Of a stretch of DNA of 7,039 nt, positions 1 through 5,992 are shown one piece after another. This DNA is from Candidatus Poribacteria bacterium (GTDB lineage Bacteria; Poribacteria; WGA-4E; WGA-3G), in the NCBI GenBank assembly GCA_009845505.1, contig VXZL01000590.1:5796-12834 (forward strand), read 5' to 3'. Each line of letters begins with the position of its first letter. Position 1 is the stretch's first letter. The position numbers were made by a program, and so were the translations under genes. Under the pieces are notes generated by a model. The model saw only the letters and a program-made list of their open reading frames with translations, was not told where the DNA came from and searched no databases.

Positions 1-182
1 GTGCAGCCATGACCACTAAAGCGAACCTCTTTAACCGTATCGTCTTCAATGATCAGGTCAATGCGGATCCTGTCTCCACAAAGTGGATTGTCTTCTTCGT
101 GCGAAATATCAGGATTCGGCAACGTTCCGTAGTTGCTCGGATTTTCGTAGTGGTCAAGCAGTTCTTCCTGATATATGTTCAT
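1..182 (-). CDS. sufU: SufU-type Fe-S scaffold / sulfur acceptor, N-terminal part (runs off the window)
   Basis: This is the first 60 codons of a gene cut by the left edge. The translation begins MNIYQEELLDHYENPSNYG and contains NPLCGD (Cys35, Asp37) followed 25 residues later by GHGC (Cys60). That matches the SufU/IscU family: SufU binds zinc through Cys-Asp-Cys-Cys, and the first three of these ligands are visible. The NPLCGDRIRIDL wording is SufU-like rather than IscU-like. In SufU systems SufS passes persulfide sulfur to SufU, which delivers it to SufBCD. The ATG overlaps the sufS stop as ATGA, and a CGGAG motif 6 bases upstream, inside the end of sufS, serves as ribosome binding site. 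The two genes are therefore probably translationally coupled. The third cysteine and the SufU-specific insertion lie outside the window, so the SufU versus IscU distinction rests on N-terminal sequence and on the sufS partner. Confidence 0.9.
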   Translation of the reverse strand, partial: MNIYQEELLDHYENPSNYGTLPNPDISHEEDNPLCGDRIRIDLIIEDDTVKEVRFSGHGC

Positions 183-1423
183 ACTTTTCTCCGGGTCATA
201 AGTTTCTGTGCTCTGCAAAGCCCTTCATATAAGCGATCCACGTCTTCAATCGTGTTGTAAAGGTAAAAACTGGCACGGATGGTCGCGATGACATCTAATC
301 TTTTCATGAGCGGTTGTGCACAGTGATGTCCGGCACGGACAGCAACGCCGTGTGTGTCCAAGATGCCAGCGACATCGTGTGGGTGGATGCCGTCCATACT
401 AAAAGAGATGACACCCATTTTCTGATGCGGTGCCGGTCCGTACAGGGTAATACCTTCAATTTGTTCTAAACGTTGATGTGCGTATTTTAACAGTTCTTGT
501 TCGTGAACATGGATTGCTGCTAAATTCGCTTGTGTGATATACTCAACGGCATGTCCGAGCCCAATGGCTTCGGCAATGCTTGGCGTTCCTGCCTCGAATT
601 TGGCGGGCAGTTCTGCGTAACTGGACACATCCCGTTCAACACTCCGAATCATTGAACCACCGCCGAGAAAAGGGGGCATTTCCTCAAGCAGTTCCGATTT
701 ACCGTATAGGACACCGATACCGGTCGGACCACACATTTTATGTCCTGAGAACGCCAGAAAATCACAATCCAGTTGCTGAACATCGACCTGAAAGTGTGGC
801 ACGGATTGCGCTGCGTCAACAATCACTTTCGCGCCGACAGCATGCGCTGTCTCAATGATAGACTGGATCGGATTGATGGTGCCGAGTACATTAGAAACGT
901 GTCCTATAGCGACAAGTTTCGTTTTTTCGGTCAGTAGGTCACGGAGTTGTGTGAAGTCGAGTAATCCCTCATCTGTTATTTCAAGGAACCGGAGCGTCGC
1001 CCCCGTGCGCTGTGCCAGCAACTGCCAAGGCACGAGATTGCTGTGGTGCTCCATGATGGAGAGAACAATTTCATCGCCTTCACGGATATTTGTGCTTCCC
1101 CAGCTGTAAGCGACAAGGTTGATAGATTCCGTTGTGTTCCGCGTGAAAATGACCTGCCGCGACCGAGGTGCGTTAATCAGCTGGGCGACCTTCTCTCTTG
1201 CGCGCTCATACTGTTCCGTCGCCTCCTCTGAGATCCGATAGATGCCGCGATGGATATTTGAACGATAGGTATCGTAATAGGCATCCATTGCTTCAACAAC
1301 AGGACGTGGGGTCTGGGTTGAGGCGGCGTTATCCAAAAAAGCGAGCGGCGGTGTCGTCGCGAAGATCGGAAAATCTTTGCGGATGGCTTCGATATCAAAG
1401 GGACGGAATTCCGACTTATGCAT
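179..1423 (-). CDS. sufS: SufS cysteine desulfurase
   Basis: The product is a PLP-dependent cysteine desulfurase of 414 residues, the normal length for SufS/CsdA. It removes sulfur from L-cysteine, leaving alanine and an enzyme persulfide. Visible landmarks in order are LDNAAST (30-36), EHHSN with the histidine stacking on PLP (125-129), VDAAQ with the Asp that contacts the PLP ring nitrogen (202-206), SGHK with the Schiff-base Lys229, FEAGTP (276-281), the active-site loop RAGHHCAQP with the catalytic Cys368, and TIRASF with Arg383 near the carboxylate site. The RxGxHCAxP loop is that of group II (SufS-like) enzymes rather than NifS/IscS. The start ATG has AAGG six bases upstream (AAGGCATAAAATG). 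The gene sits 147 bases after the glutaredoxin-like gene, behind a repeat element, and its stop overlaps sufU by four bases. No broken or missing key residue was seen. Confidence 0.96.
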   Translation of the reverse strand: MHKSEFRPFDIEAIRKDFPIFATTPPLAFLDNAASTQTPRPVVEAMDAYYDTYRSNIHRGIYRISEEATEQYERAREKVAQLINAPRSRQVIFTRNTTESINLVAYSWGSTNIREGDEIVLSIMEHHSNLVPWQLLAQRTGATLRFLEITDEGLLDFTQLRDLLTEKTKLVAIGHVSNVLGTINPIQSIIETAHAVGAKVIVDAAQSVPHFQVDVQQLDCDFLAFSGHKMCGPTGIGVLYGKSELLEEMPPFLGGGSMIRSVERDVSSYAELPAKFEAGTPSIAEAIGLGHAVEYITQANLAAIHVHEQELLKYAHQRLEQIEGITLYGPAPHQKMGVISFSMDGIHPHDVAGILDTHGVAVRAGHHCAQPLMKRLDVIATIRASFYLYNTIEDVDRLYEGLCRAQKLMTRRKV

Positions 1424-1447
1424 TTTATGCCTTATCCTATGCGAAAT

Positions 1448-1555
1448 AACCGTCAGCAGTCAGTAGAGCGTTTAGGAGTTGGACGCAGGTTTTGCCCACC
1501 CTAACGCTCGCCAGAGTATAAGGGGTAATGGCGAATTCACTGACCACTGACAGTT
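1448..1555. repeat. Intergenic repeat element between glutaredoxin-like gene and sufS
   Basis: This element fills most of the 147-base gap. Its two ends are inverted relatives: plus-strand AACCGTCAGCAGTCAGTAG (1448-1466) against the reverse complement of 1536-1555, which reads AACTGTCAGTGGTCAGTGAA. Each end contains a 7-base period (CGTCAGC-AGTCAGT; CTGTCAG-TGGTCAG). Inside is a second, imperfect inverted repeat, AGCGTTTAGGAGTTGG (1467-1482) with CCACCCTAACGCT (1496-1508), separated by 13 bases. The layout resembles a small non-autonomous palindromic element, but no transposase or clear target duplication is visible. A TATACT-like hexamer on the minus strand (1520-1515) has no good -35 partner. 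Confidence 0.6.
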
Positions 1556-1570
1556 CGGAAAAGAATAAAT

Positions 1571-1912
1571 CTATCTGCTCGGGAAGCCAATACTGACAGC
1601 AGACGGTCCGTGATCCTCACATGCCTGATCCGTTGGGACATCGGTTTCAGCATCGCTCGATTGGACGATCCCTTCCGAGACCAGGTAGTGTTCCACCTCG
1701 TCGCCACTGACATCGGCAAGTATTATATCGTCAATCTGGACGCACGGTTGATAAGGCTGCCGCGTCTTCTGAACCATTTCACGATAGTTGTCTGCGTTGT
1801 TAATAATGTCCCTATCTTCGTAGTCCAATCCGTATTTTGCAAAGATGGCACGAACCCCGTTGCTCCATCCACAAACGGGTTTCATATAAGCGATAATTTT
1901 CGGTTGACTCAT
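1571..1912 (-). CDS. CGWS monothiol glutaredoxin-like protein in the suf operon
   Basis: This 113-residue protein has a glutaredoxin-type thioredoxin fold: first strand KIIAYM (5-10), active site KPVCGWS (11-17) with Cys14 as the only active-site thiol, a helix, and the acidic strand LDYEDRDI (29-36). It continues with QPYQPCVQI (52-60), where Pro56 aligns with the cis-proline of the usual TVP motif, and VSGDEV (68-73) in place of the usual GG-D glutathione-binding motif. The CGWS site is one residue from CGFS, the signature of monothiol glutaredoxins that bind a glutathione-ligated [2Fe-2S] cluster and pass it on. An extra Cys57 follows the cis-proline. Residues from about 84 form an acidic tail I cannot match to any domain. 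AAGGAG lies 9 bases before the ATG. The position between sufD and sufS supports Fe-S trafficking, but a general thiol reductase role is possible; the exact subfamily is uncertain. Confidence 0.8.
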   Translation of the reverse strand: MSQPKIIAYMKPVCGWSNGVRAIFAKYGLDYEDRDIINNADNYREMVQKTRQPYQPCVQIDDIILADVSGDEVEHYLVSEGIVQSSDAETDVPTDQACEDHGPSAVSIGFPSR

Positions 1913-1930
1913 TGTGAGTTTCTCCTTTTT

Positions 1931-1958
1931 TATTGGTTATTGGTTGTCGGTTATCAGT
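1931..1958. repeat. Heptamer array next to the glutaredoxin ribosome binding site
   Basis: The plus strand reads as degenerate 7-base units TTGGTTA, TTGGTTG, TCGGTTA, TCAGT. The 28-base stretch matches 26 of 28 positions of a second copy at 3436-3463 in the same orientation. On the coding strand the array ends in CCAATAAA and merges directly with the AAGGAG of the glutaredoxin-like gene. Confidence 0.75.
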
Positions 1959-1991
1959 GTTAGACGAAAACCTCTTAACTGAAAACTGAAA

Positions 1992-2008
1992 GGGTTGCGT
2001 AGCAACCC
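1992..2008. repeat. GGGTTGC perfect inverted repeat (hairpin)
   Basis: GGGTTGC, loop GTA, GCAACCC: a perfect 7-base stem with a 3-base loop. On the coding (minus) strand it is followed by TTTCAGTTTTC, a broken T tract, so weak attenuation of transcription between sufD and the downstream genes is possible but not shown. Confidence 0.7.
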
Positions 2009-2009
2009 C

Positions 2010-2037
2010 CGGTTCATGCCACACGGCATGAATACCG
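2010..2037. repeat. TTCATGCC perfect inverted repeat (hairpin)
   Basis: TTCATGCC, loop ACAC, GGCATGAA forms a perfect 8-base stem (2013-2032). It extends outward as CGG with ACCG if a two-base bulge is allowed, giving about 11 pairs. It lies one base from the GGGTTGC hairpin, so the transcript would carry two adjacent stem-loops in the sufD-glutaredoxin spacer, which could affect RNA stability or relative expression. Confidence 0.7.
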
Positions 2038-2058
2038 TTGATTACTGAAAACTGACAA

Positions 2059-3420
2059 CTACTCAAGTTTGCGCGTAATAGACGTACTTAACTCTCTCTG
2101 AACGGATTCTAACGGGATACGTTCCATGACGGGTTGAAAAAAACCATCAACAATCAATTTTTCAGCTTGTGCATAAGGTAGCCCGCGGCTCATGAGGTAA
2201 AAGACCTGATCGGCATCAATCTTTCCTGCAGTTGCGCCGTGTGTACAACGGACTTCATGTGCCTCAATTTCCAAACCGGGCAAAGTATCGGCATGTGCCC
2301 GTTCGCTTAGCAACAAATTATCGTTTTTCTGGTAGGCATCGGTATGGTTCGCTGCCGGATAGACGTAAATGTTCCCACCCCATGCGGTTTGTGCCCTATC
2401 TTTCAAGACAGTCCGATACAAGAGATCACTGATGGTATGCGGTGAAGCGTGTTCCTGTGCCGTACTCACATCGAAATGTTGACGAGCATCCGTGAAAGCC
2501 AATCCCAGCATTTGTGCGCTGCTGCCAGCCCCGTCCAAGACAACCGCTTGGTTTATTTTGCTAAGTCTGCTGCCAAATGTAGCAGTGACCCAGCAGAGCT
2601 GCGCATCTCTGGCGACTGTCGCACGGTGTGTCGCGAAATTCCAGACCTGTCGATTCCAATCTTGGACTTGCACATAAGTCACCTTGGCATTTTGTCCTGC
2701 GAAAATCTCGACTGCACCACTATGGAAACCGCTCGCCTCTGGATCGGTAGACGAGTTGTCCTCCAAAATCGCAACCTCACTACCTTCTTCGGCGATGATA
2801 AGCACATGCGATAGGTCGGCATGTGCTGCTTCGGACATCCGAATGTAGACGCGGAGCGGCAGTTCAACTTTTACGCCTTTTGGGACATGTAATAGATAAC
2901 CGCCTTGCCAGAAGGCACCGTGAAGCGCGTCAAATTTGTTGTGTCGCGCAATATTTCCACTTTTCAGCGTCGTCTCCAAGGTTGCTGCCTTGGTCATGAA
3001 GTAGTCACGGAGGAGTTCCGGTTGTTCTTGCAGGGCAGTGCGGAGATGTGCAAAGTAGACCCCGTGTTCTTTCAGCGTTTGTGCATCTGAACTGTATTGA
3101 AGTTGACCGTCAGCTTGCAGCAGCAGCCCGGCTGTTCCCTCATCGTTGTAGTCTACATTTTCTGCCGATAGTTCACCGTTCGTCGGTGCATTCGGATAAT
3201 ATTTTTCGAGCGCGAAGCCTCGGAGCGATCGCCGACTTCGCCGCCAGTAATCTTGGGTACGCATATCAACGGTGCGTCGCCAAACATCATCTTTGGTTGT
3301 GTGTGGCATCGGCAAGGATTCATAGAGTGCATAAGCCTCTAACCGCTTCTCACGCATCCATTTTGGCTCAGTTTCTGTTATTTTTTGAAGAAATTCTTTT
3401 GAAAATTCGCCTTTTTGCAA
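2059..3420 (-). CDS. sufD: SufD, Fe-S cluster assembly scaffold subunit
   Basis: SufD pairs with SufB, and together with a SufC dimer they form the cytosolic complex that assembles clusters. From the start chosen here it is 453 residues. It has the N-terminal family motif EPKWMREKRLEAY (about 18-30), then the right-handed beta-helix core with LLHVPKGVKVELPLRVYIR and HVLIIAEEGS. The C-terminal segment is EVRCTHGATAGKID, whose Cys392 and His394 align with E. coli SufD Cys358 and His360 at the SufB-SufD interface, followed by [11 protein letters not shown] chose TTG at 3420 because AAGGA stands ten bases upstream. The frame stays open to another TTG at 3489 (476 residues), but those extra residues are a translated intergenic heptamer array and that TTG has no well-spaced ribosome binding site. 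No ATG is available before the conserved motif. It follows sufB by 187 bases. Confidence 0.95.
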   Translation of the reverse strand: MQKGEFSKEFLQKITETEPKWMREKRLEAYALYESLPMPHTTKDDVWRRTVDMRTQDYWRRSRRSLRGFALEKYYPNAPTNGELSAENVDYNDEGTAGLLLQADGQLQYSSDAQTLKEHGVYFAHLRTALQEQPELLRDYFMTKAATLETTLKSGNIARHNKFDALHGAFWQGGYLLHVPKGVKVELPLRVYIRMSEAAHADLSHVLIIAEEGSEVAILEDNSSTDPEASGFHSGAVEIFAGQNAKVTYVQVQDWNRQVWNFATHRATVARDAQLCWVTATFGSRLSKINQAVVLDGAGSSAQMLGLAFTDARQHFDVSTAQEHASPHTISDLLYRTVLKDRAQTAWGGNIYVYPAANHTDAYQKNDNLLLSERAHADTLPGLEIEAHEVRCTHGATAGKIDADQVFYLMSRGLPYAQAEKLIVDGFFQPVMERIPLESVQRELSTSITRKLE

Positions 3421-3436
3421 TTTTTTGTTATCCTTT
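3421..3436 (-). promoter_or_regulatory. Ribosome binding site that decides the sufD start
   Basis: On the coding strand the array end (CCAATAA) runs into AAGGATAACAAAAAA before the TTG. AAGGA is a Shine-Dalgarno match with a spacing of ten bases. The alternative TTG at 3489 has GGTGGA abutting it with no usable spacing, which favours the shorter protein. Confidence 0.55.
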
Positions 3437-3467
3437 ATTGGTTGTTGGTTGTCGGTTGTCAGTTTTC
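3436..3467. repeat. Heptamer array next to the sufD ribosome binding site
   Basis: The plus strand shows degenerate units TTGGTTG, TTGGTTG, TCGGTTG, TCAGTTT, followed by TCGGTTA at the join with the palindromic core. It is the near-identical partner of 1931-1958 (26 of 28 over 3436-3463) and is oriented opposite to the array at 3572-3614. If the longest sufD frame were used, the array would be translated as an Asn/Gln/Thr-rich leader. Confidence 0.75.
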
Positions 3468-3577
3468 GGTTAAGAGGTTGATGTAACAATCCACCACTTT
3501 CAAGAGTGTTTCAAGAATGTAAAGCAAAGACAAATTTTGCCGCATGTGGGCAAATTGTTACAAAGCATCTCTTAACC
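3468..3577. repeat. 110-bp element with nested terminal inverted repeats between sufB and sufD
   Basis: The outer inverted repeat is GGTTAAGAG (3468-3476) with CTCTTAACC (3569-3577), a perfect 9 bases. An inner one, TGTAACAAT (3482-3490) with ATTGTTACA (3554-3562), is also a perfect 9 bases. The spacers between outer and inner arms are 5 and 6 bases. The 63-base centre shows no coding potential. Heptamer arrays continue outward from both ends in opposite orientation. The form is that of a miniature inverted-repeat element, although no target duplication or transposase is visible. Confidence 0.65.
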
Positions 3578-3614
3578 AATAACCAACAACTAACAACTAA
3601 TAACCATTTAACCA
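3572..3614. repeat. Heptamer array running into the sufB stop codon
   Basis: Plus-strand units are TTAACCA, ATAACCA, ACAACTA, ACAACTA, ATAACCA and an 8-base TTTAACCA. The last unit contains the sufB stop codon (TTA at 3608-3610) and the final glycine codon of SufB, so the array and the end of the gene are fused. Confidence 0.75.
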
Positions 3615-5026
3615 ATTGAACCTTCCATTTGAAGTTGGATGAGGCGGTTCATCTCAACAGCGTATTCCATCGGAAGTTCCTTCACGAGCGGCTCAATAAA
3701 CCCGTTCACAATCATAGTAGAAGCTTCCTCCTCCGAAAGTCCACGGCTCATGAGGTAGAAGAGCTGCTCTTCTCCGATTTTGCTGACGCGCGCCTCATGC
3801 TCAATATGGGTGTCATTTTCACTAATTTCAATGACCGGATAGGTATCCGAACGCGAGTCCTTGTCAAGGAGGAGGGCATCACAAACAACGTGTGATCTGC
3901 ATCCTTTCGCCCCTTTTGCGACATCGACCCATCCGCGATAACTGGAGCGTCCACCATCTTTGCTGATACTTTTTGAGGTAATTTGCGAAGAGGTGTGAGG
4001 TGCGCAGTGATAGACTTTCGCACCAGCGTCCTGGTGCTGCCCTTTGCTGGCGAAAGCGATGGAGAGGATCTCGCCACGCGCGCCGGGTTCCATCATGTAG
4101 ACACTCGGATACTTCATCGTTAACTTACTACCGAGATTGCCGTCAACCCATTCCATTTGAGCATCTTCGTAAGCGACAGCGCGCTTTGTAACGAGATTGT
4201 ATACATTGTTTGCCCAATTCTGGATGGTTGTGTAGCGCACCCGAGAACCTTTCATGCAAACGATCTCAACAACTGCGCTGTGCAAGGATTCGCTGCTATA
4301 TGTCGGTGCCGTGCAACCCTCAACATAGTGTACCTGTGACCCTTCGTCAGCGATGATGAGCGTACGCTCGAATTGCCCCATGTTCTCGCTATTGATTCGG
4401 AAATAGGCTTGCAAAGGATATTCGACCTTCACACCCGGTGGGACATAAACGAAACTTCCACCACTCCAGGCAGCACTGTTGAGTGCAGCGAACTGATTGT
4501 CCGCTGAAGGGATGATGGTTCCGAAGTACTTCTTCACGAGATCCGGGTATTCTTTAATAGCGGTATCGGTATCAAGGAAGACAACACCAATTTTATCTAA
4601 TTCTTCGACGATATTGTGGTAGACGACTTCTGAATCGTACTGTGCACCAACACCAGCGAGGAATTTCCGTTCGGCTTCAGGGATACCCAATCGATCGAAG
4701 GTTTTCTTGATGTCATCAGGGACATCATCCCAACTCCGTTCACTCCGGTCAGAGGCTTTGACGTAATAGTAGATGTCGTCAAAATCGAGTTGTGAGAGGT
4801 CACCACCCCATTTTGTCATCGGTTTCTGTTTGAAGATCCGATAAGCGTCGAGTCGGTATTGACGCATCCAATCGGGTTCGCCTTTGATATCGGACATTTC
4901 ATTGATAACTTCTTCGTCTAACCCTTTGCGCGACTTGAATGTCGGTTTAATATCATCATGGAACCCGTATTGATATTCTTTACTAATCCCAAGTTCTTCT
5001 ATAGTGTTCTTTTCAGAAGTTGCCAT
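3608..5026 (-). CDS. sufB: SufB, Fe-S cluster assembly scaffold subunit
   Basis: The product is 472 residues, full length for SufB, the main scaffold subunit on which the nascent cluster forms. The N-terminal region includes [14 protein letters not shown] (49-62). The beta-helix core carries [20 protein letters not shown] (191-210) and [21 protein letters not shown] (221-241). Further on are [10 protein letters not shown] (340-349), [12 protein letters not shown] (377-388) and [24 protein letters not shown] (from 407). Cys382 aligns with E. coli SufB Cys405, the sulfur-accepting and cluster-binding cysteine, and His410-Glu411 with the His433-Glu434 pair. AAGGAG stands 11 bases before the ATG, with a further AAGG close by. 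It follows sufC by 49 bases, consistent with co-transcription and with the SufB2C2D2 or SufBC2D complex. Its last codon and stop lie inside a heptamer array, so the extreme C-terminus (GSIG) may have been shaped by that repeat. Confidence 0.97.
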   Translation of the reverse strand: MATSEKNTIEELGISKEYQYGFHDDIKPTFKSRKGLDEEVINEMSDIKGEPDWMRQYRLDAYRIFKQKPMTKWGGDLSQLDFDDIYYYVKASDRSERSWDDVPDDIKKTFDRLGIPEAERKFLAGVGAQYDSEVVYHNIVEELDKIGVVFLDTDTAIKEYPDLVKKYFGTIIPSADNQFAALNSAAWSGGSFVYVPPGVKVEYPLQAYFRINSENMGQFERTLIIADEGSQVHYVEGCTAPTYSSESLHSAVVEIVCMKGSRVRYTTIQNWANNVYNLVTKRAVAYEDAQMEWVDGNLGSKLTMKYPSVYMMEPGARGEILSIAFASKGQHQDAGAKVYHCAPHTSSQITSKSISKDGGRSSYRGWVDVAKGAKGCRSHVVCDALLLDKDSRSDTYPVIEISENDTHIEHEARVSKIGEEQLFYLMSRGLSEEEASTMIVNGFIEPLVKELPMEYAVEMNRLIQLQMEGSIG

Positions 5027-5075
5027 TTTGCCTTCTCCTTTTCTGTTAGGATATGCTGTGGATCGCCGCTCAGAT

Positions 5076-5867
5076 TTATTCAGCTTCTTCTGCGATACCG
5101 TGTTTTGCTCGAATCGGATCGTAGCCTTCTGCCTCTAACATCTGTGTGAGTTCCCAGCCTCCAGATTCAACAATTCTACCGTCAAGCAGTATATGCACAA
5201 ACTCTGGTCGGATGTAGTCCAACAACCGCGGATAGTGCGTAATAATAAGGACTCCGAGATCTGGTCCAACGAGGCTGCTGACGCTTTCGCCGACGATTCG
5301 GACGGCATCAATGTCGAGTCCGGAGTCCGTTTCATCGAGAACGGCGATCTGCGGTTCAAGCATTGCGAGTTGCAGAATCTCGGCACGTTTCTTTTCGCCA
5401 CCGGAGAAACCGTCGTTAAGGTAGCGTCTGGCGAAGGAATCATCAACACCAAGTTGCCGCATTTTCTCGCGGAGTTCGCGCCGAAATTCGCGCATCGGGA
5501 TAAGCCCTTCGTTGTCGGAACCGTTTTCTGATTTTCCACGGACCGCGCTCACAGCGAGTCTTAAAAAATTCGCCAAACTCACGCCTGGAATCGCCGTTGG
5601 ATACTGGAAAGCGAGGAAAAGTCCGAGTTTGGCGCGTTCGTCCGGTTCGAGTTCCAAGACATTAACACCATTGAAAATCACTTCACCTGCGTCAATATCA
5701 TAAAGTGGATGCCCCATTAAGCCGTTGCCGAGGGTGCTTTTACCGGATCCGTTTGGACCCATAAGCGCATGAATTTCGCCCTGTTTTACAGTTAAACTTA
5801 ACCCTTTAATGATCGGTTTTCCTTGCACACTGATGTGTAGGTCTTTGATGATCAACTCTTTGTTCAT
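5076..5867 (-). CDS. sufC: SufC, ABC-type ATPase of the SUF complex
   Basis: SufC is a soluble ABC ATPase that binds SufB and SufD and drives the conformational change needed for cluster assembly. The 263-residue protein shows Walker [10 protein letters not shown] (37-45), the Q-loop FLAFQYP with Gln88, the signature FSGGEKKR (154-161), Walker [13 protein letters not shown] with catalytic Glu179 (174-185), and the H-loop IITHY with His211. The sequence FQYPxxIPGV after the Q-loop and [10 protein letters not shown] are typical of SufC and separate it from transporter ATPases; no membrane partner is encoded nearby. The ATG has AAGGAG upstream with a rather long spacing of 13 bases. It is the first suf gene, 125 bases after moaA, so a promoter may lie in that gap. 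Confidence 0.97.
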   Translation of the reverse strand: MNKELIIKDLHISVQGKPIIKGLSLTVKQGEIHALMGPNGSGKSTLGNGLMGHPLYDIDAGEVIFNGVNVLELEPDERAKLGLFLAFQYPTAIPGVSLANFLRLAVSAVRGKSENGSDNEGLIPMREFRRELREKMRQLGVDDSFARRYLNDGFSGGEKKRAEILQLAMLEPQIAVLDETDSGLDIDAVRIVGESVSSLVGPDLGVLIITHYPRLLDYIRPEFVHILLDGRIVESGGWELTQMLEAEGYDPIRAKHGIAEEAE

Positions 5868-5900
5868 TCGTTGATTTGGACTCCTTAAGGTGATGTTAAT

Positions 5901-5922
5901 AGGTGTCGTTCGGCTTACACCT
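5901..5922. promoter_or_regulatory. Inverted repeat in the sufC leader, possible operator or hairpin
   Basis: AGGTGT and ACACCT form a perfect 6-base inverted repeat with a 10-base spacer, 33 bases before the sufC start. It lies immediately downstream of an AT-rich stretch (TATATA at 5928-5933), where a minus-strand promoter -10 could sit; that placement would put the repeat at the transcription start. On the plus strand the stem is followed by a run of seven T, so it would also look like a terminator for antisense transcription. Which role applies, if any, cannot be told from sequence. Confidence 0.35.
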
Positions 5923-5992
5923 TTTTTTATATATTTGTATCCTAACTACATTTCGTTTTTTAGCACGTGCGTGTATGGCTATTAAGCAGTGC

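Larger units (their letters stand above)
1969..2060. repeat. Double-hairpin repeat element between sufD and the glutaredoxin-like gene
   Basis: Two copies of ACTGAAAACTGA (1978-1989 and 2044-2055), each made of 7-base units, flank a pair of strong hairpins. The left edge, AACCTCTTAACTGAAAACTGA (1969-1989), occurs again inverted with one difference at 3479-3459. The right edge (ACTGAAA-ACTGACA-ACT) reaches into the TAG stop codon of sufD at 2059-2061. With the array at 1931-1958 the element covers almost the whole 146-base gap. An in-frame stretch can be read through it on the minus strand from within the end of sufD into the glutaredoxin region, but it matches no protein. Confidence 0.65.

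Noticed and set aside
1610..1963. 117-codon plus-strand frame opposite the glutaredoxin-like gene
   Set aside because: It ends inside a heptamer array and its protein has no recognisable domain; the minus-strand frame has the active-site motif and a strong AAGGAG.
1812..2066. 84-codon minus-strand frame across the sufD-glutaredoxin spacer
   Set aside because: Most of it is the translated repeat element and the rest is the glutaredoxin gene in the wrong frame.
2449..2814. 121-codon plus-strand frame opposite sufD
   Set aside because: Antisense to the conserved SufD core, no family resemblance and no plausible ribosome binding site.
3048..3473. 141-codon plus-strand frame opposite sufD
   Set aside because: It is antisense to a well-supported gene, shows no recognisable motif and runs into the repeat array; it is a shadow frame.
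3572..3614. CRISPR-like array
   Set aside because: The units are 7 bases with no spacers and drift in sequence; there are no cas genes.
5193..5531. 112-codon plus-strand frame opposite sufC
   Set aside because: Antisense to the SufC ATPase motifs, with no recognisable motif or ribosome binding site.
5901..5930. Rho-independent terminator for moaA
   Set aside because: The T tract follows the hairpin only on the plus strand, so it cannot end minus-strand moaA transcription.
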